64,000 nucleotides of DNA, from the NCBI RefSeq assembly GCF_000733775.1, contig NZ_JPOE01000005.1, positions 868,001 to 932,000 of the forward strand. Direction: 5' to 3'. Position numbers and translations under genes: made by a program. The notes beneath the pieces were generated by a model. It worked only from the letters and a program-made list of their open reading frames with translations, searched no databases and was not told the DNA's origin. Below, one piece after another: positions 9,901 through 17,448 of the stretch (position 1 is its first letter; each line of letters starts with the position of its first letter). This DNA comes from Thiomonas sp. FB-Cd (GTDB lineage: Bacteria; Pseudomonadota; Gammaproteobacteria; Burkholderiales; Burkholderiaceae_C).

Positions 9901-10764
9901 GACCACGCCGCTGATCTTGCCGCCGTGCTCGTCGAGCCCGTGCAAAGCCGCCGACCTGAGTTCCGGCCGGTCGACTTTCTCAAGGAGGTTCGAGCCATTA
10001 CCGAACAGAGTGGTACATGCCTGATCTTCGACGAAGTCATCACCGGCTTCCGCTCGGCGCTCGGCGGCACCCAGGCGCTGTTTGGCATTCGGGCCGACCT
10101 TGCCACTTACGGCAAGGTGATCGGCGGCGGCATGCCCATCGGCGTGGTCGCCGGCAAGCGCGCATTCATGGACGCCCTCGACGGCGGGTCTTGGCAATAC
10201 GGCGACGACTCCATCCCCAGCGTGGGCGTCACCTATTTTGCTGGCACTTTTGTACGCCATCCCCTGGCCCTCGCAGCTGCGCACGCCAGTCTGCTGTACC
10301 TGAAGGAACAAGGCCCGGCACTGCAAGAGAAGCTCAACACAGCCACCACTGCATTGGCCGAGGAACTCAGTGCCTTCTGCCGCGAAGTCGGTGCGCCGCT
10401 CGAAATCCGCCATTTTGCTTCGCTCTGGCGCGTGGCTTGGCTCGAAGATCATCCGCTGCAAGACCTGCTGTTCGCCATGATGCGCAGCCGCGGCGTGCAC
10501 ATCCTCGACAACTTCCCGTGCTTTCTCACCACCGCGCACAGCGAAGCCGACATTCGCCTCATCGCCTCCGCGTTCAAGGATTCGGTGCGGGAGTTGCAGG
10601 AATCCGAATTTCTGCCGCGCCGCGTGTCCCCCGTGAGCGTAGCGTTCGAAGCGAGCAAACCTCCTGTGCCTGGCGCGCGCTTGGGCCGTGACCCCATGGG
10701 CAAGGCCGCGTGGTACGTGCCAGACCCTGCCAACCCCGCGCAATACCTGAAGGTGGGAGCCTGA
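3964..10764 (+). CDS. Hybrid NRPS/PKS with embedded aminotransferase (A-PCP-KS-AT-ACP-AMT)
   Basis: This 2266-residue megasynthase starts an assembly line. Domains in order: an adenylation domain (about 20-500; A3 FTSGSTGVPKG, A5 NGYGPTE, A10 NGKLD); a carrier with its serine at 553 (LGGDSL); a ketosynthase with Cys789, His925 and His965; an acyltransferase with GHSVGE Ser1229 and HAFH at 1325-1328, which indicates malonyl-CoA; a carrier with GIDSL Ser1590; a Gln/Ala-rich linker; and a class III PLP aminotransferase (about 1790-2230) with FDEVITGF and PLP lysine Lys2051 (TYGKVIGGG). No KR, DH or ER is present, so the beta-keto group should go straight to the aminotransferase, as in iturin/mycosubtilin and microcystin enzymes. 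The A-domain pocket read by eye, D-A-L-W-L-G-G-T-F-K, resembles valine codes. I chose ATG 3964 because GGGGGA lies 8 nt upstream; in-frame ATGs at 3919, 3937 and 3958 are less well placed. There is no N-terminal condensation domain, consistent with a loading module. Confidence 0.93.
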   Translation: MTAQQNTIAESTRTVHDAFAQTAARHDDGVALVYGAHTVRYGQLQANADALANRLRECGVHPGEVVGVALPRSFDAISSMLAILQCGCAYLPLDPTYPAARTVHMLHTAQARLVVATTVHAQTFGAHAAVLQLDTSAQADPRLSAPAGVGSMPLAYVMFTSGSTGVPKGIGIPHAAILRLVLEPNFMHLGPRTRMLHAAPLGFDASTLEIWGPLLNGGCCVLHDETLPTPAGLARTIRTHAVDSAWLTAALFNAVVDDSPAQLRGLRQLLTGGEALSVPHVRKALAALPDTQIINGYGPTECTTFATTYAIPRELPADARSVPIGKPVNATTVHVLDAQLQPLPTGDVGELYVGGVGLGVGYLGRPDLTAERFVQAPPSTEPGARLYRTGDLARVLPDGNLDYIGRADSQIKIRGFRVEPGEIEIRMLEHPEIRSCAVIARKDPSGRARLLAYLVAKTDAVPAASLRAHLAARLPDYMVPAAFTWLDALPITPNGKLDTRALADPPGTRPELAQPYQAPRDQTEARICEAFAQALGVEPVGRLDNFFDLGGDSLRVLKVLALLAQQGVTLETNAFFSQPTPQGLARVVSGAGDTATIDMRRLARTRPLGHGAAQTGTDPIAIIASAGRFPGAANVEALWTMLCEGRDGITHFADVELDPAIPSALKLDPDYIKARGVIEGIEQFDAAFFGISPREAALMDPQQRVFLELCWECLERAGHAPDATHGPVGVFAGMHNATYFQNHLQYRRDLIEGLGAFQVMLGNEKDYVANRVANRLNLTGPAVAVNTACSTSLVAIAQAVLALRARQCDMALAGGSSIACPPRSGYLYQEGAMLSPDGRTRSFDAEAQGTVFSDGAAVVLLKRLADAQADGDTLLAVIRGVAVNNDGRDKASFTAPSIDGQAAVIEAALRDAQVEARSISYVETHGTATPMGDPVEVAALTRAFREHTEDTGFCRIGSLKSNVGHMVIAAGAGSVIKTALALANGQLPPSIHYATPNPRIDFAHSPFSVCSGLMPWPRGEHPRRAGVSGFGVGGTNAHVVMEEAPLRAASSAAVGPQLLMLSAKTSTALDAMAAQLAAHFQGHPDVNLADAAHTLQVGRSVFAHRLCVVASSVSEAVTALQIPSHAMRVKRQVASSAPPQIWMFSGQGAQYPGMGSGLYVSDTAFRVAFDAALQALALHLPFDLRAQMLNGASLAQTATTQPALFALEYALAQSWLARGAKPAALIGHSVGEFVCAVLAGVMTLGDAARLVARRGAVMQAQPPGSMLSVRLPLAEMLARLPKTLAIAAENAPAACVAAGPTPDVQAWQAELVASGVQCRLLETSHAFHSQMMDGALDDFAVAAGTATLLPPTTPIASTRTGAWMREEDATSADYWVRHLREPVRFSPAVRAALARHPGALFLEIGPRTTLTGLVRQHGPAGTVFALPSLGDAPDRESAQMLLAQGALWTAGIDLPTPAANPSTGRHRIQLPTYAFERKRFWVDAPIAGSDAGPEALRATPVTPAAMAEDASTSKDAAQPSAPGAAVLAFIPHAHPTVMSTTQPDTAAGPTSAHRTGQIISRLRNVFEDVSGADLSQADASAAFVELGIDSLTLTQVTLQVKREFGVPVTFRQLMESLSSMDQLAVYIDAQLPPEPAVPAPGLEAAVVQNIAASPQPAGFAAMQPAMAISPVHTGVQTTAVQQLIQQQMQLMAQQLALLGGMPTLITQGPAGAPAAKETVAPQAALTAVPASRPGVPVATDTAAAPDDVDTQRYDVKKAFGAIARIHTQTNPLTERQRARLAAFMRRYVERTGKSRAYTTQHRDHLADPRVVNGFRPMIKDIVYQIVIERSKGSHLWDLDGNQYVDVLNGFGMSLFGWQPDFVVDAVRKQLDAGYDIGPQHPLSGPVADLMCELTGFDRAGLCNTGSEAVMAAVRIARTVTGRSTVVLFTGSYHGTFDEVVVRAGRNAKGIPGAPGIMRGMFGDVRVLDYGTPESLAFIRDHAADLAAVLVEPVQSRRPEFRPVDFLKEVRAITEQSGTCLIFDEVITGFRSALGGTQALFGIRADLATYGKVIGGGMPIGVVAGKRAFMDALDGGSWQYGDDSIPSVGVTYFAGTFVRHPLALAAAHASLLYLKEQGPALQEKLNTATTALAEELSAFCREVGAPLEIRHFASLWRVAWLEDHPLQDLLFAMMRSRGVHILDNFPCFLTTAHSEADIRLIASAFKDSVRELQESEFLPRRVSPVSVAFEASKPPVPGARLGRDPMGKAAWYVPDPANPAQYLKVGA

Positions 10765-10769
10765 AGCCC

Positions 10770-13700
10770 ATGTCCAGCCAACCCATGCACCCCAGCGCCA
10801 CCCCGGTCGATTACGACCCGTTTGCTGCCACGCCACTAGCTCGCGTCGTACCGAGCACCGAAGCACAACGCGAGATTTGGCTTGCCTGTCAACTCGGAAC
10901 CGAAGCCAGCCTGGCTTACAACGAGTCTGTGCGCGTCGACCTGCGGGGCCCCCTTGACTGGCCAGGGCTGCGCGCCGCGCTGCAAGCACTCACCGGCCGC
11001 CACGACGCGCTGCGCGCCACCTTCAGCGCAGACGGTCAGGAAATGCTCATCGCCGAAACCGTGCAAATCGACCTACCCGCGCACGATCTCTCTGAGCTGT
11101 CGAATGCGGAGAAGGACGAGTCGCTGCAAGCTCACATCCACGCTGACGTCGACAGCCCGTTCGACCTCGAACACGGCCCCCTGCTGCGCGCTCAGCTCGT
11201 GCAGCTGGCCGATGAGCACGCCGTGCTCGTACTCACTGCGCACCACATCGTGTGCGACGGATGGAGCTTCGGCGTGCTCCTCGAGGAACTCCCGGTTCTG
11301 CTGGCGCAGGCCAATTCAGACGGATCGCCCCGAATCCTGCCGCCTGCGGAAAGCTACGCCACATACGCAGTCGAGAAAACTCGCGAGGACCAAAATCGCC
11401 ATCTCGAGGCCGACGTGCAATACTGGATCGCCGAGCTGACTCCGACGCCCCCCTCCTTAGAGCTCCCCACCGACGCCGCGCGCCCGCAACAGCGCAGTTT
11501 TGCCTCTCGCCGCGAGGACTTTCGCATCGATGAGCATGAAACAATTGCGCTGCGCCAGCTTGCTGCCAGCCAGGGGCTGAGCCTTTTTGCGCTCCTGTTC
11601 GGGATGTATGGCGCCATGGTTGCACGCTTGTCTGGCCAGAGCGACGTAGTCGTCGGCGTTTCCAGCGCGGACCAAGCGGCGACCGGCTTACGGAATTTGG
11701 TCGGCCACTGCGTCAATCTGCTGCCGCTTCGCCTGCACGTCGATGTCGAACATAGTTTTGCTGGGTATGCGCAGCAGGTACGCGGCAAGGTTCTCGATGC
11801 ACAGGAACACCAGAGCGCTGGCTTCGGTCGTTTATTGCAGCACCTGCACGTTCCGCGCGATCCTTCCCGCTTGCCGCTGGTGTCGGTTTTGTTCAATCTT
11901 GACACGCGCATCGATCCCTCCGGATTCGCTCCCACTGGTCTGCGCTCGCAGATCGCGTCCAACCCGCGCAGCGCAGAAAACTTCGAACTCTATCTCAACG
12001 TCACCCAAGAGAAAGACCATCTTCTTCTAGAGTGCCAATACAAAACGGCACTCTTCGAGCAGGCGACGATTGCGCGCTGGCTCCAGCTGTACCACAGCGC
12101 GCTGCAGGGCGCTGTTGCCAGACCTGGCAGCAGTCTGGCCGAGTTGCTTGGACCGCCCGATGACGAACTGCGCCTTCTTGCGGCATGGAATGCTACTCGG
12201 CGCGCCTATCCTCAACACTTGCGTCTGAGCGACGTGCTTGTGCAAGGTATGAGGCAAAACCCGCAAGCCACCGCGTTGGTGTTCGAAGGTCAGGCTTTGA
12301 CTCATGGCCAGTTGCTCGCACGCGCAAGCTTTCTGGCGCGGAAGCTGCGCACCCATGGCGCAGGTCCCGGTGTACTCGTTGGGGTATGTGCGCCGCGTGG
12401 AATCGAACTGACCGTCGCCCTCCTCGGGGTATGCTTAAGCGGTGCCGCTTATGTGCCGCTCGAGCCCTCTCTACCCACCTCCCGGCTTGCTGACATGGTG
12501 GCCGACGCAAAGCTCGGCCTGCTGCTGGCACACACGCCAGATCGCGACCGACACGCCGCCGCGTTTGGTCCCGATTTGCCCACGATTTCCCTCGACGTGG
12601 CGCTTCCAGGACTCGATGTCGGCTCGGAAGAGATTGATCTGCTCGGCGTACCCGATGATCCGGCCTACGTGCTGTTCACGTCGGGTTCAACCGGGCGCCC
12701 CAAGGGTGCTATCAACAGTCATCGTGGGATCGTTAACCGGCTACTCTGGATGCAGGAGGCTTATGCCCTAGAGCCGGGCGAGCGCGTGTTGCAAAAGACA
12801 CCGTTCAGTTTCGACGTGTCGGTATGGGAATTCTTTTGGCCGCTGATGGTCGGCGCCACCTTGGTCGTGGCCAAACCCGACGGCCATCGCGACAGCGCCT
12901 ATCTGGTCGAGCTCGTCCAACGCCAACGCATCGACGTGCTGCACTTCGTGCCGTCGATGCTGCATTTTTTCCTTGACGAGCCTGCGGCGACGCAATGTAC
13001 ATCAGTGCGGCGAGTGGTGTGCTCTGGCGAGGCGCTGCCGCGCGAACTGGTCGAACGTTTTTTTGCGGTGTTGCCCCAAGCCCGGCTAGCCAACCTCTAC
13101 GGACCGACCGAAGCTGCAGTGGACGTGAGCAGCTGGGAATGTCGCCCTGACGCCTCTGCGCAGCGCGTACCCATCGGCGCGCCGATCGCCAACACCCAGT
13201 TGCACGTCCTCGACGCTGGGCTGCGCCCGTTGCCGATCGGCGTGGCTGGCGAAATGTATATCGGCGGCGTACAGGTGGGGCTGGGGTACGTGTCGCAGGC
13301 CGATCTCACCACCGAGCGCTTCCTGCCTGATCCGTTCAACCCCGGCGGACGACTTTACAAAACCGGTGACATGGCCCGTTGGCGCAGCGATGGCGCGCTG
13401 GACTACCTCGGCCGCATCGACGATCAGATCAAGCTTCGCGGGTACCGTATCGAGCTCGGCGAGATCGAAATCCGATTGCTTGCGTTGCCTAGCGTGAGTC
13501 AGGCCGTTGCTGTAGCACGGGAAGATCAACCTGGCGACATGCGCATCGTTGCCTACGTGACAGGAGCTTCGTCCCTAGAAGGCAACGCGCTGCGCCAGGC
13601 GCTTCGTGCCCAGTTACCAGACTACATGGTGCCGGCCTGCGTCCTGCCCCTGCCAGCCATTCCGTTGCTGAGCAACGGCAAGGTGAATCGTCGCGCCTTG

Positions 13701-15749
13701 CCTGCGCCGAGTCGCGCTGTGGGACAGTCCGATCAGCGTGTGGACGCGCGCAATCCGATCGAGAAAGCCACTATTGCCGCGATGGAAAACGTGCTGAAGC
13801 TACCGGGGATGAGCGTGCACGACGACTTTTTCGCTCTCGGTGGACACTCTCTGCTGGCAGCGCGGCTCATCGCCCAGATCAACCGCGAATTCGATCTCAA
13901 CCTGCCCCTGCGCGCAGTATTCCAGGCACCCACCGCCGAACAGCTGGCGGCGGTGGTGGAGCACGAACGAGCCCAAGGCGCGAGTAGGCGTCGGACCATC
14001 GCGCATGATCCGGCCCGCATCACGGCGCCACTGTCAGCGCAGCAGGAGCGCATCGCATTCATGGAGGAGCTTCAACCGGGGCGCGTCACCTACAACGCGC
14101 CCTCAGCGCATCGGCTGCGCGGGTCACTCGACGTGGCCGCGTTCGAGGCAGCATTGCGTGCGATGGTGCAGAGGCAACCAGTGCTGCGCACGGTCATCCG
14201 CCGATCGAGCGAAGGCCATGAACAGGTTGTGTTGCCGGTGGTTGACCTGACCTTACCGCTCATTGATCTTAGCGGTGTGCCCGACACGCAGCGCGAATCC
14301 GAGCTTATGCGCCGCATGCAGGCCATCGTCGATCAGCCCATCGACATCCACGAAGCTCCGCTATTTCGAGTGGCGTTGTTCAAGCTCGCGGCCGAGGAGC
14401 ATGCCTTCTTGTTTATGCCTCACCACATCATTTGGGACGGCTGGTCGTTCGATTTGCTGTATGTAGAGATGGCTACGCTCTATCCGGCCTGCAGTGCCGG
14501 CCGACCTGAAGCGTCGCTATTGCCACCGCTAGCCGTGACCTATGCCGACTATGCCGCATGGCAGCGCCAGTGGATGCAAGCCGATGACTTCGGCTCGCTC
14601 ATGCAGACCTGGAAAACGCGCATCGCCGGCGCACCCGTCCCTCATGCGCCAAACACCGACAAGCCCCGCAGCGCGCGCATGAGCGGCGAAGGCGCAACCG
14701 AGTGGGTGCGCATTGATCGCGAAATGACCGAGCGCGTGCGGTCCATCGCGCGTGAGAACGACGTCACGCTCAACATGGCGATGCTGGGCCTGTATGCCGC
14801 AATGATGGCGCAGATCGCCGAGAGTCCCAGCGTTGTCATCGGCGTGCCCACACGCGCCCGCAGCATTGCCGAAGTCGAACCCGTGATGGGCTTTTTCAAC
14901 AACCTGCTCCCGCTGCAATTGCAACCTGACCCGAACCAAACGTTCCCCGGATTCATGCGCGCAGTCAAACGCGAGCTGCTGGACCTCAGCACCTTCCAGG
15001 ACGTACCGTTCGAGTGTCTCATGGCTGAACCCGAAGTCAAGGCTCGCTCTCAACAGTCGGGCCTCTACCAAGCGCTGTTCTCGTTTCAAGACGCGCGCGA
15101 TCGCAATCGCAGCTGGGGTGGCATCAAGCAGAGCAGCATTCTGATATTTCAGAAAGGAGCCACCGAGGACCTTGGCCTGTGGTTAATGGAGGTGCCGCAC
15201 GGCTTGGAAGGCGGCATCACCTACAACGCCGACATCTACACCGCACAAACGGCTTCAGCGATGCGCGAGCGCTATCTTGAGCTCGTCGTCCGCCTTGCCG
15301 ATCGGCCTCAAGCCGCCTTGGCCGAACTGCTCGATCCCCAAGCGTCGCGCGTACACGCCGTGTTGCGGCGTCTCGCACACGTTGTGCAACCGAGCGCGCC
15401 CGCCGTGGCGCTTGCTGTTGCTCAGACCTGCTCCACACTGGAGGAGTCCCGGTTCCCACTGGGGTCAACTGAGCAGATCATCCGCGACGTCTGGGCTTCG
15501 GTGCTGGGCCTGCCGCTTGATCAAGTGGTCACCCAGGACAATTTCTTTGATCTCGGCGGCGATTCACTCAGCGCCATGCGGGCTGTGCAGCACATGTTCG
15601 AACGCACTGGCAAGCGAGCCAACGCCCGCATTCTGATTTTCCAGAATCTGGAACAGATTGCTCGGCATTATGACGGAATGGCCCTCGATGCCTCTACCAA
15701 GCCCAGCCTGTTGCGCCGCTTGTTTGGCAGCGGCCGCGATGCTGGCTGA
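10770..15749 (+). CDS. Nonribosomal peptide synthetase (C-A-PCP-C-PCP)
   Basis: This 1659-residue NRPS accepts the product of the upstream hybrid enzyme. It has a condensation domain whose start (STEAQREIW) is of the kind that follows PKS/aminotransferase modules and whose HHIVCDG is intact at 158-164. Next is an adenylation domain (FTSGSTGRPKG near 635; pocket D-V-W-H-V-S-L-V-D-K by eye, close to serine codes such as that of EntF). A carrier follows (Ser1027), then a second condensation domain with HHIIWDG at 1218-1224, and a last carrier (Ser1599). The final module lacks an A domain, so its carrier must be loaded from elsewhere or the module acts in transfer or release. No thioesterase or reductase follows. 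The start is ATG 10770, with AAGGTGGGAG upstream and only 5 nt after the previous stop; the longer frame from 10710 would overlap the upstream gene. Confidence 0.93.
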   Translation: MSSQPMHPSATPVDYDPFAATPLARVVPSTEAQREIWLACQLGTEASLAYNESVRVDLRGPLDWPGLRAALQALTGRHDALRATFSADGQEMLIAETVQIDLPAHDLSELSNAEKDESLQAHIHADVDSPFDLEHGPLLRAQLVQLADEHAVLVLTAHHIVCDGWSFGVLLEELPVLLAQANSDGSPRILPPAESYATYAVEKTREDQNRHLEADVQYWIAELTPTPPSLELPTDAARPQQRSFASRREDFRIDEHETIALRQLAASQGLSLFALLFGMYGAMVARLSGQSDVVVGVSSADQAATGLRNLVGHCVNLLPLRLHVDVEHSFAGYAQQVRGKVLDAQEHQSAGFGRLLQHLHVPRDPSRLPLVSVLFNLDTRIDPSGFAPTGLRSQIASNPRSAENFELYLNVTQEKDHLLLECQYKTALFEQATIARWLQLYHSALQGAVARPGSSLAELLGPPDDELRLLAAWNATRRAYPQHLRLSDVLVQGMRQNPQATALVFEGQALTHGQLLARASFLARKLRTHGAGPGVLVGVCAPRGIELTVALLGVCLSGAAYVPLEPSLPTSRLADMVADAKLGLLLAHTPDRDRHAAAFGPDLPTISLDVALPGLDVGSEEIDLLGVPDDPAYVLFTSGSTGRPKGAINSHRGIVNRLLWMQEAYALEPGERVLQKTPFSFDVSVWEFFWPLMVGATLVVAKPDGHRDSAYLVELVQRQRIDVLHFVPSMLHFFLDEPAATQCTSVRRVVCSGEALPRELVERFFAVLPQARLANLYGPTEAAVDVSSWECRPDASAQRVPIGAPIANTQLHVLDAGLRPLPIGVAGEMYIGGVQVGLGYVSQADLTTERFLPDPFNPGGRLYKTGDMARWRSDGALDYLGRIDDQIKLRGYRIELGEIEIRLLALPSVSQAVAVAREDQPGDMRIVAYVTGASSLEGNALRQALRAQLPDYMVPACVLPLPAIPLLSNGKVNRRALPAPSRAVGQSDQRVDARNPIEKATIAAMENVLKLPGMSVHDDFFALGGHSLLAARLIAQINREFDLNLPLRAVFQAPTAEQLAAVVEHERAQGASRRRTIAHDPARITAPLSAQQERIAFMEELQPGRVTYNAPSAHRLRGSLDVAAFEAALRAMVQRQPVLRTVIRRSSEGHEQVVLPVVDLTLPLIDLSGVPDTQRESELMRRMQAIVDQPIDIHEAPLFRVALFKLAAEEHAFLFMPHHIIWDGWSFDLLYVEMATLYPACSAGRPEASLLPPLAVTYADYAAWQRQWMQADDFGSLMQTWKTRIAGAPVPHAPNTDKPRSARMSGEGATEWVRIDREMTERVRSIARENDVTLNMAMLGLYAAMMAQIAESPSVVIGVPTRARSIAEVEPVMGFFNNLLPLQLQPDPNQTFPGFMRAVKRELLDLSTFQDVPFECLMAEPEVKARSQQSGLYQALFSFQDARDRNRSWGGIKQSSILIFQKGATEDLGLWLMEVPHGLEGGITYNADIYTAQTASAMRERYLELVVRLADRPQAALAELLDPQASRVHAVLRRLAHVVQPSAPAVALAVAQTCSTLEESRFPLGSTEQIIRDVWASVLGLPLDQVVTQDNFFDLGGDSLSAMRAVQHMFERTGKRANARILIFQNLEQIARHYDGMALDASTKPSLLRRLFGSGRDAG

Positions 15750-15790
15750 TCTTCCTCCTGATAATCACACCTGACTGATCGGATGCCATC

Positions 15791-16618
15791 ATGCTGTCCA
15801 TATCCACACTCGGGTTTCCTGCCCGCAGCTTGGCGCCGGCACTAGAGCTGCCGACGAAGTTTGACGCCGGCAGCAAGGCGTTGCGCCACGCCTTGCCGCT
15901 TGGGCGCGACGTGCATGTCTGGTTTCTCGACTTGCACGACATGGGACCAAACGCCACCAGCCTGCTCGACGTTGCCGAGATGAGTCGCGCACAACGGTTC
16001 GTCTACGAGCACGATTGGCGCCGCTACGTCGCCGCGCATGCTTGGCTGCGCCGTATCCTCGCCAGCTACACCGGGGTCGATGCGCGGCACCTGCGTTTTG
16101 TCACCGGCCCCCACGGCAAACCGCAGCTGGCGCCAACCTTTTACACCGACACCCCGCTGCCAACCTTTAGCCTCAGCCACAGCAAGGACTGGGCGCTGGT
16201 GGCGGTCGCTGCTGGAGTCGACGTTGGCGTCGACATTGAGGCGGTGCGCGCGGATCTGCCGGGCGCCGACCTTGCCGCCGCCGTGCTCACCGACGGCGAA
16301 AAGGCCGAGCTCGATGCCATCCCGACCGTCGATCACGCTGCTGCGTTTGTCGGTTGCTGGGCGCGTAAGGAATCGTGTCTCAAGGCGCTGGGCATCGGGC
16401 TGGGCCTGGAGCCGCGCGCACTCTATGCCGGGGTGCATGCTCAGCGCTGCTGCGTACGCCCCAAAGGCGAGGGTGCGGCAGGCCACGTGGACGTGGCGCC
16501 GCTGCCAGCGCCGCCAGGCTTTGCGGCAGCGCTCGCAGCGGTGGATGGCTTTGCCAATGTGCACCACCTCGACGACGCAGCCAGGCTGGCTGCGTTGCGT
16601 CTGGAGAGCGTGTGTTGA
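15791..16618 (+). CDS. Sfp-type 4'-phosphopantetheinyl transferase
   Basis: This 275-residue enzyme would transfer 4'-phosphopantetheine from CoA to the carrier serines of the neighbouring megasynthases. The family signatures are GVDVGVDIEAV (Mg-binding Asp and Glu, about residues 146-156) and WARKESCLKALG (about 196-207). The length is somewhat above the usual 220-250 residues. It lies 41 bp after the NRPS, and its final bases overlap the start of the next gene, which puts it in the same transcript. It is the only PPTase seen in the window, so it may also serve the second assembly line at 43.7-52.6 kb. Confidence 0.93.
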   Translation: MLSISTLGFPARSLAPALELPTKFDAGSKALRHALPLGRDVHVWFLDLHDMGPNATSLLDVAEMSRAQRFVYEHDWRRYVAAHAWLRRILASYTGVDARHLRFVTGPHGKPQLAPTFYTDTPLPTFSLSHSKDWALVAVAAGVDVGVDIEAVRADLPGADLAAAVLTDGEKAELDAIPTVDHAAAFVGCWARKESCLKALGIGLGLEPRALYAGVHAQRCCVRPKGEGAAGHVDVAPLPAPPGFAAALAAVDGFANVHHLDDAARLAALRLESVC

Positions 16619-17448
16619 ACGAAGCGTTTACCCCCTTGCGTTTTTCCCATATGGGGCGCGAACTTTTCGGCCTGCATCTGCATCCTCGTGTCCGGGCGCG
16701 CAGTCACGCCGTGCTGCTTTGCAACCCGTTTGGCCAGGAAGCGATTCGCGCGCATCGCCTGTACCGAGCGCTTGGCGACCGCTTGGCCACCGCCGGCTAC
16801 GACGTGTTGCGCTTCGACTACTTCGGAAGTGGTGATTCGGCTGGCGAGGACACGGACTTCGACCTGATGGGCGCCATATCCGACACAGCCGCTGCGGCAG
16901 ATGTGTTGATTCAGCGCAGCCGGACCAGTGTGCTTTCGCTGATTGGGCTGCGGCTCGGCGCCAATGTGGCCTTGGCCGCGAGCGAGCGCTGCGCACAACG
17001 CCCGGCGTTGGTCGCGATGATCGAACCTGTCATATCCGGTCCACGGTATCTAACAGAGCTGCGCGATGCCAATCAACGTGCGCTTGCACGAACTTTTGGA
17101 GCGCGTTGGCGTATTGACTCCCGACTGCGCGCTTTCAACCTGCCGGATACCGACGCGGAAGCGCTGGGTTTCGCGCTGACCCCGATCTGTCGCTCGCAAA
17201 TTGCAGCTTTGGACTTGTCACGGATCTCGCCCGGTTGTTGCAACAGGGTTCTGGTCCTCGCGCGTGAGCTCGAAGCTATCGATGCGCTGCTGCCTTCCCG
17301 TGATCTGGCTCAGCTTCCTGTGCTCGATGTGCTGGCTTCCCAAATCGATATCGACTGGGCCACCAACAGCGCCTTTAACACCGCCATCGTCCCCACACAA
17401 TGGATCACCTGTTTGCAGACGGCACTCGAGAGTCCAGCACATGCGTGA
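16612..17448 (+). CDS. Alpha/beta-hydrolase-fold protein, exosortase-A-system hydrolase 2 type
   Basis: This is an alpha/beta-hydrolase-fold protein of about 278 residues resembling the 'hydrolase 2' found in exosortase A EPS loci. It has an early CNPFGQEAIRAHR stretch, VLRFDYFGSGDSAGE, and a nucleophile-elbow position reading GLRLGA, so the expected GxSxG serine is an arginine. It may therefore not be a classical esterase; a scaffolding or transfer role is possible. The start is GTG 16612 or TTG 16615, with GGAGAG just upstream. Both overlap the PPTase stop and exclude the long in-frame N-terminal extension. Because the NRPS lacks a thioesterase, this protein and the next are candidates for handling the assembly-line product, which is inference. 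Confidence 0.78.
   Translation: MLNEAFTPLRFSHMGRELFGLHLHPRVRARSHAVLLCNPFGQEAIRAHRLYRALGDRLATAGYDVLRFDYFGSGDSAGEDTDFDLMGAISDTAAAADVLIQRSRTSVLSLIGLRLGANVALAASERCAQRPALVAMIEPVISGPRYLTELRDANQRALARTFGARWRIDSRLRAFNLPDTDAEALGFALTPICRSQIAALDLSRISPGCCNRVLVLARELEAIDALLPSRDLAQLPVLDVLASQIDIDWATNSAFNTAIVPTQWITCLQTALESPAHA

Noticed and set aside
8968..10989. A 673-codon minus-strand open frame
   Set aside because: It lies antisense to the aminotransferase domain; the amino-acid content is Arg/His/Ala-rich with no domain. It is a shadow of the GC-rich plus-strand gene.
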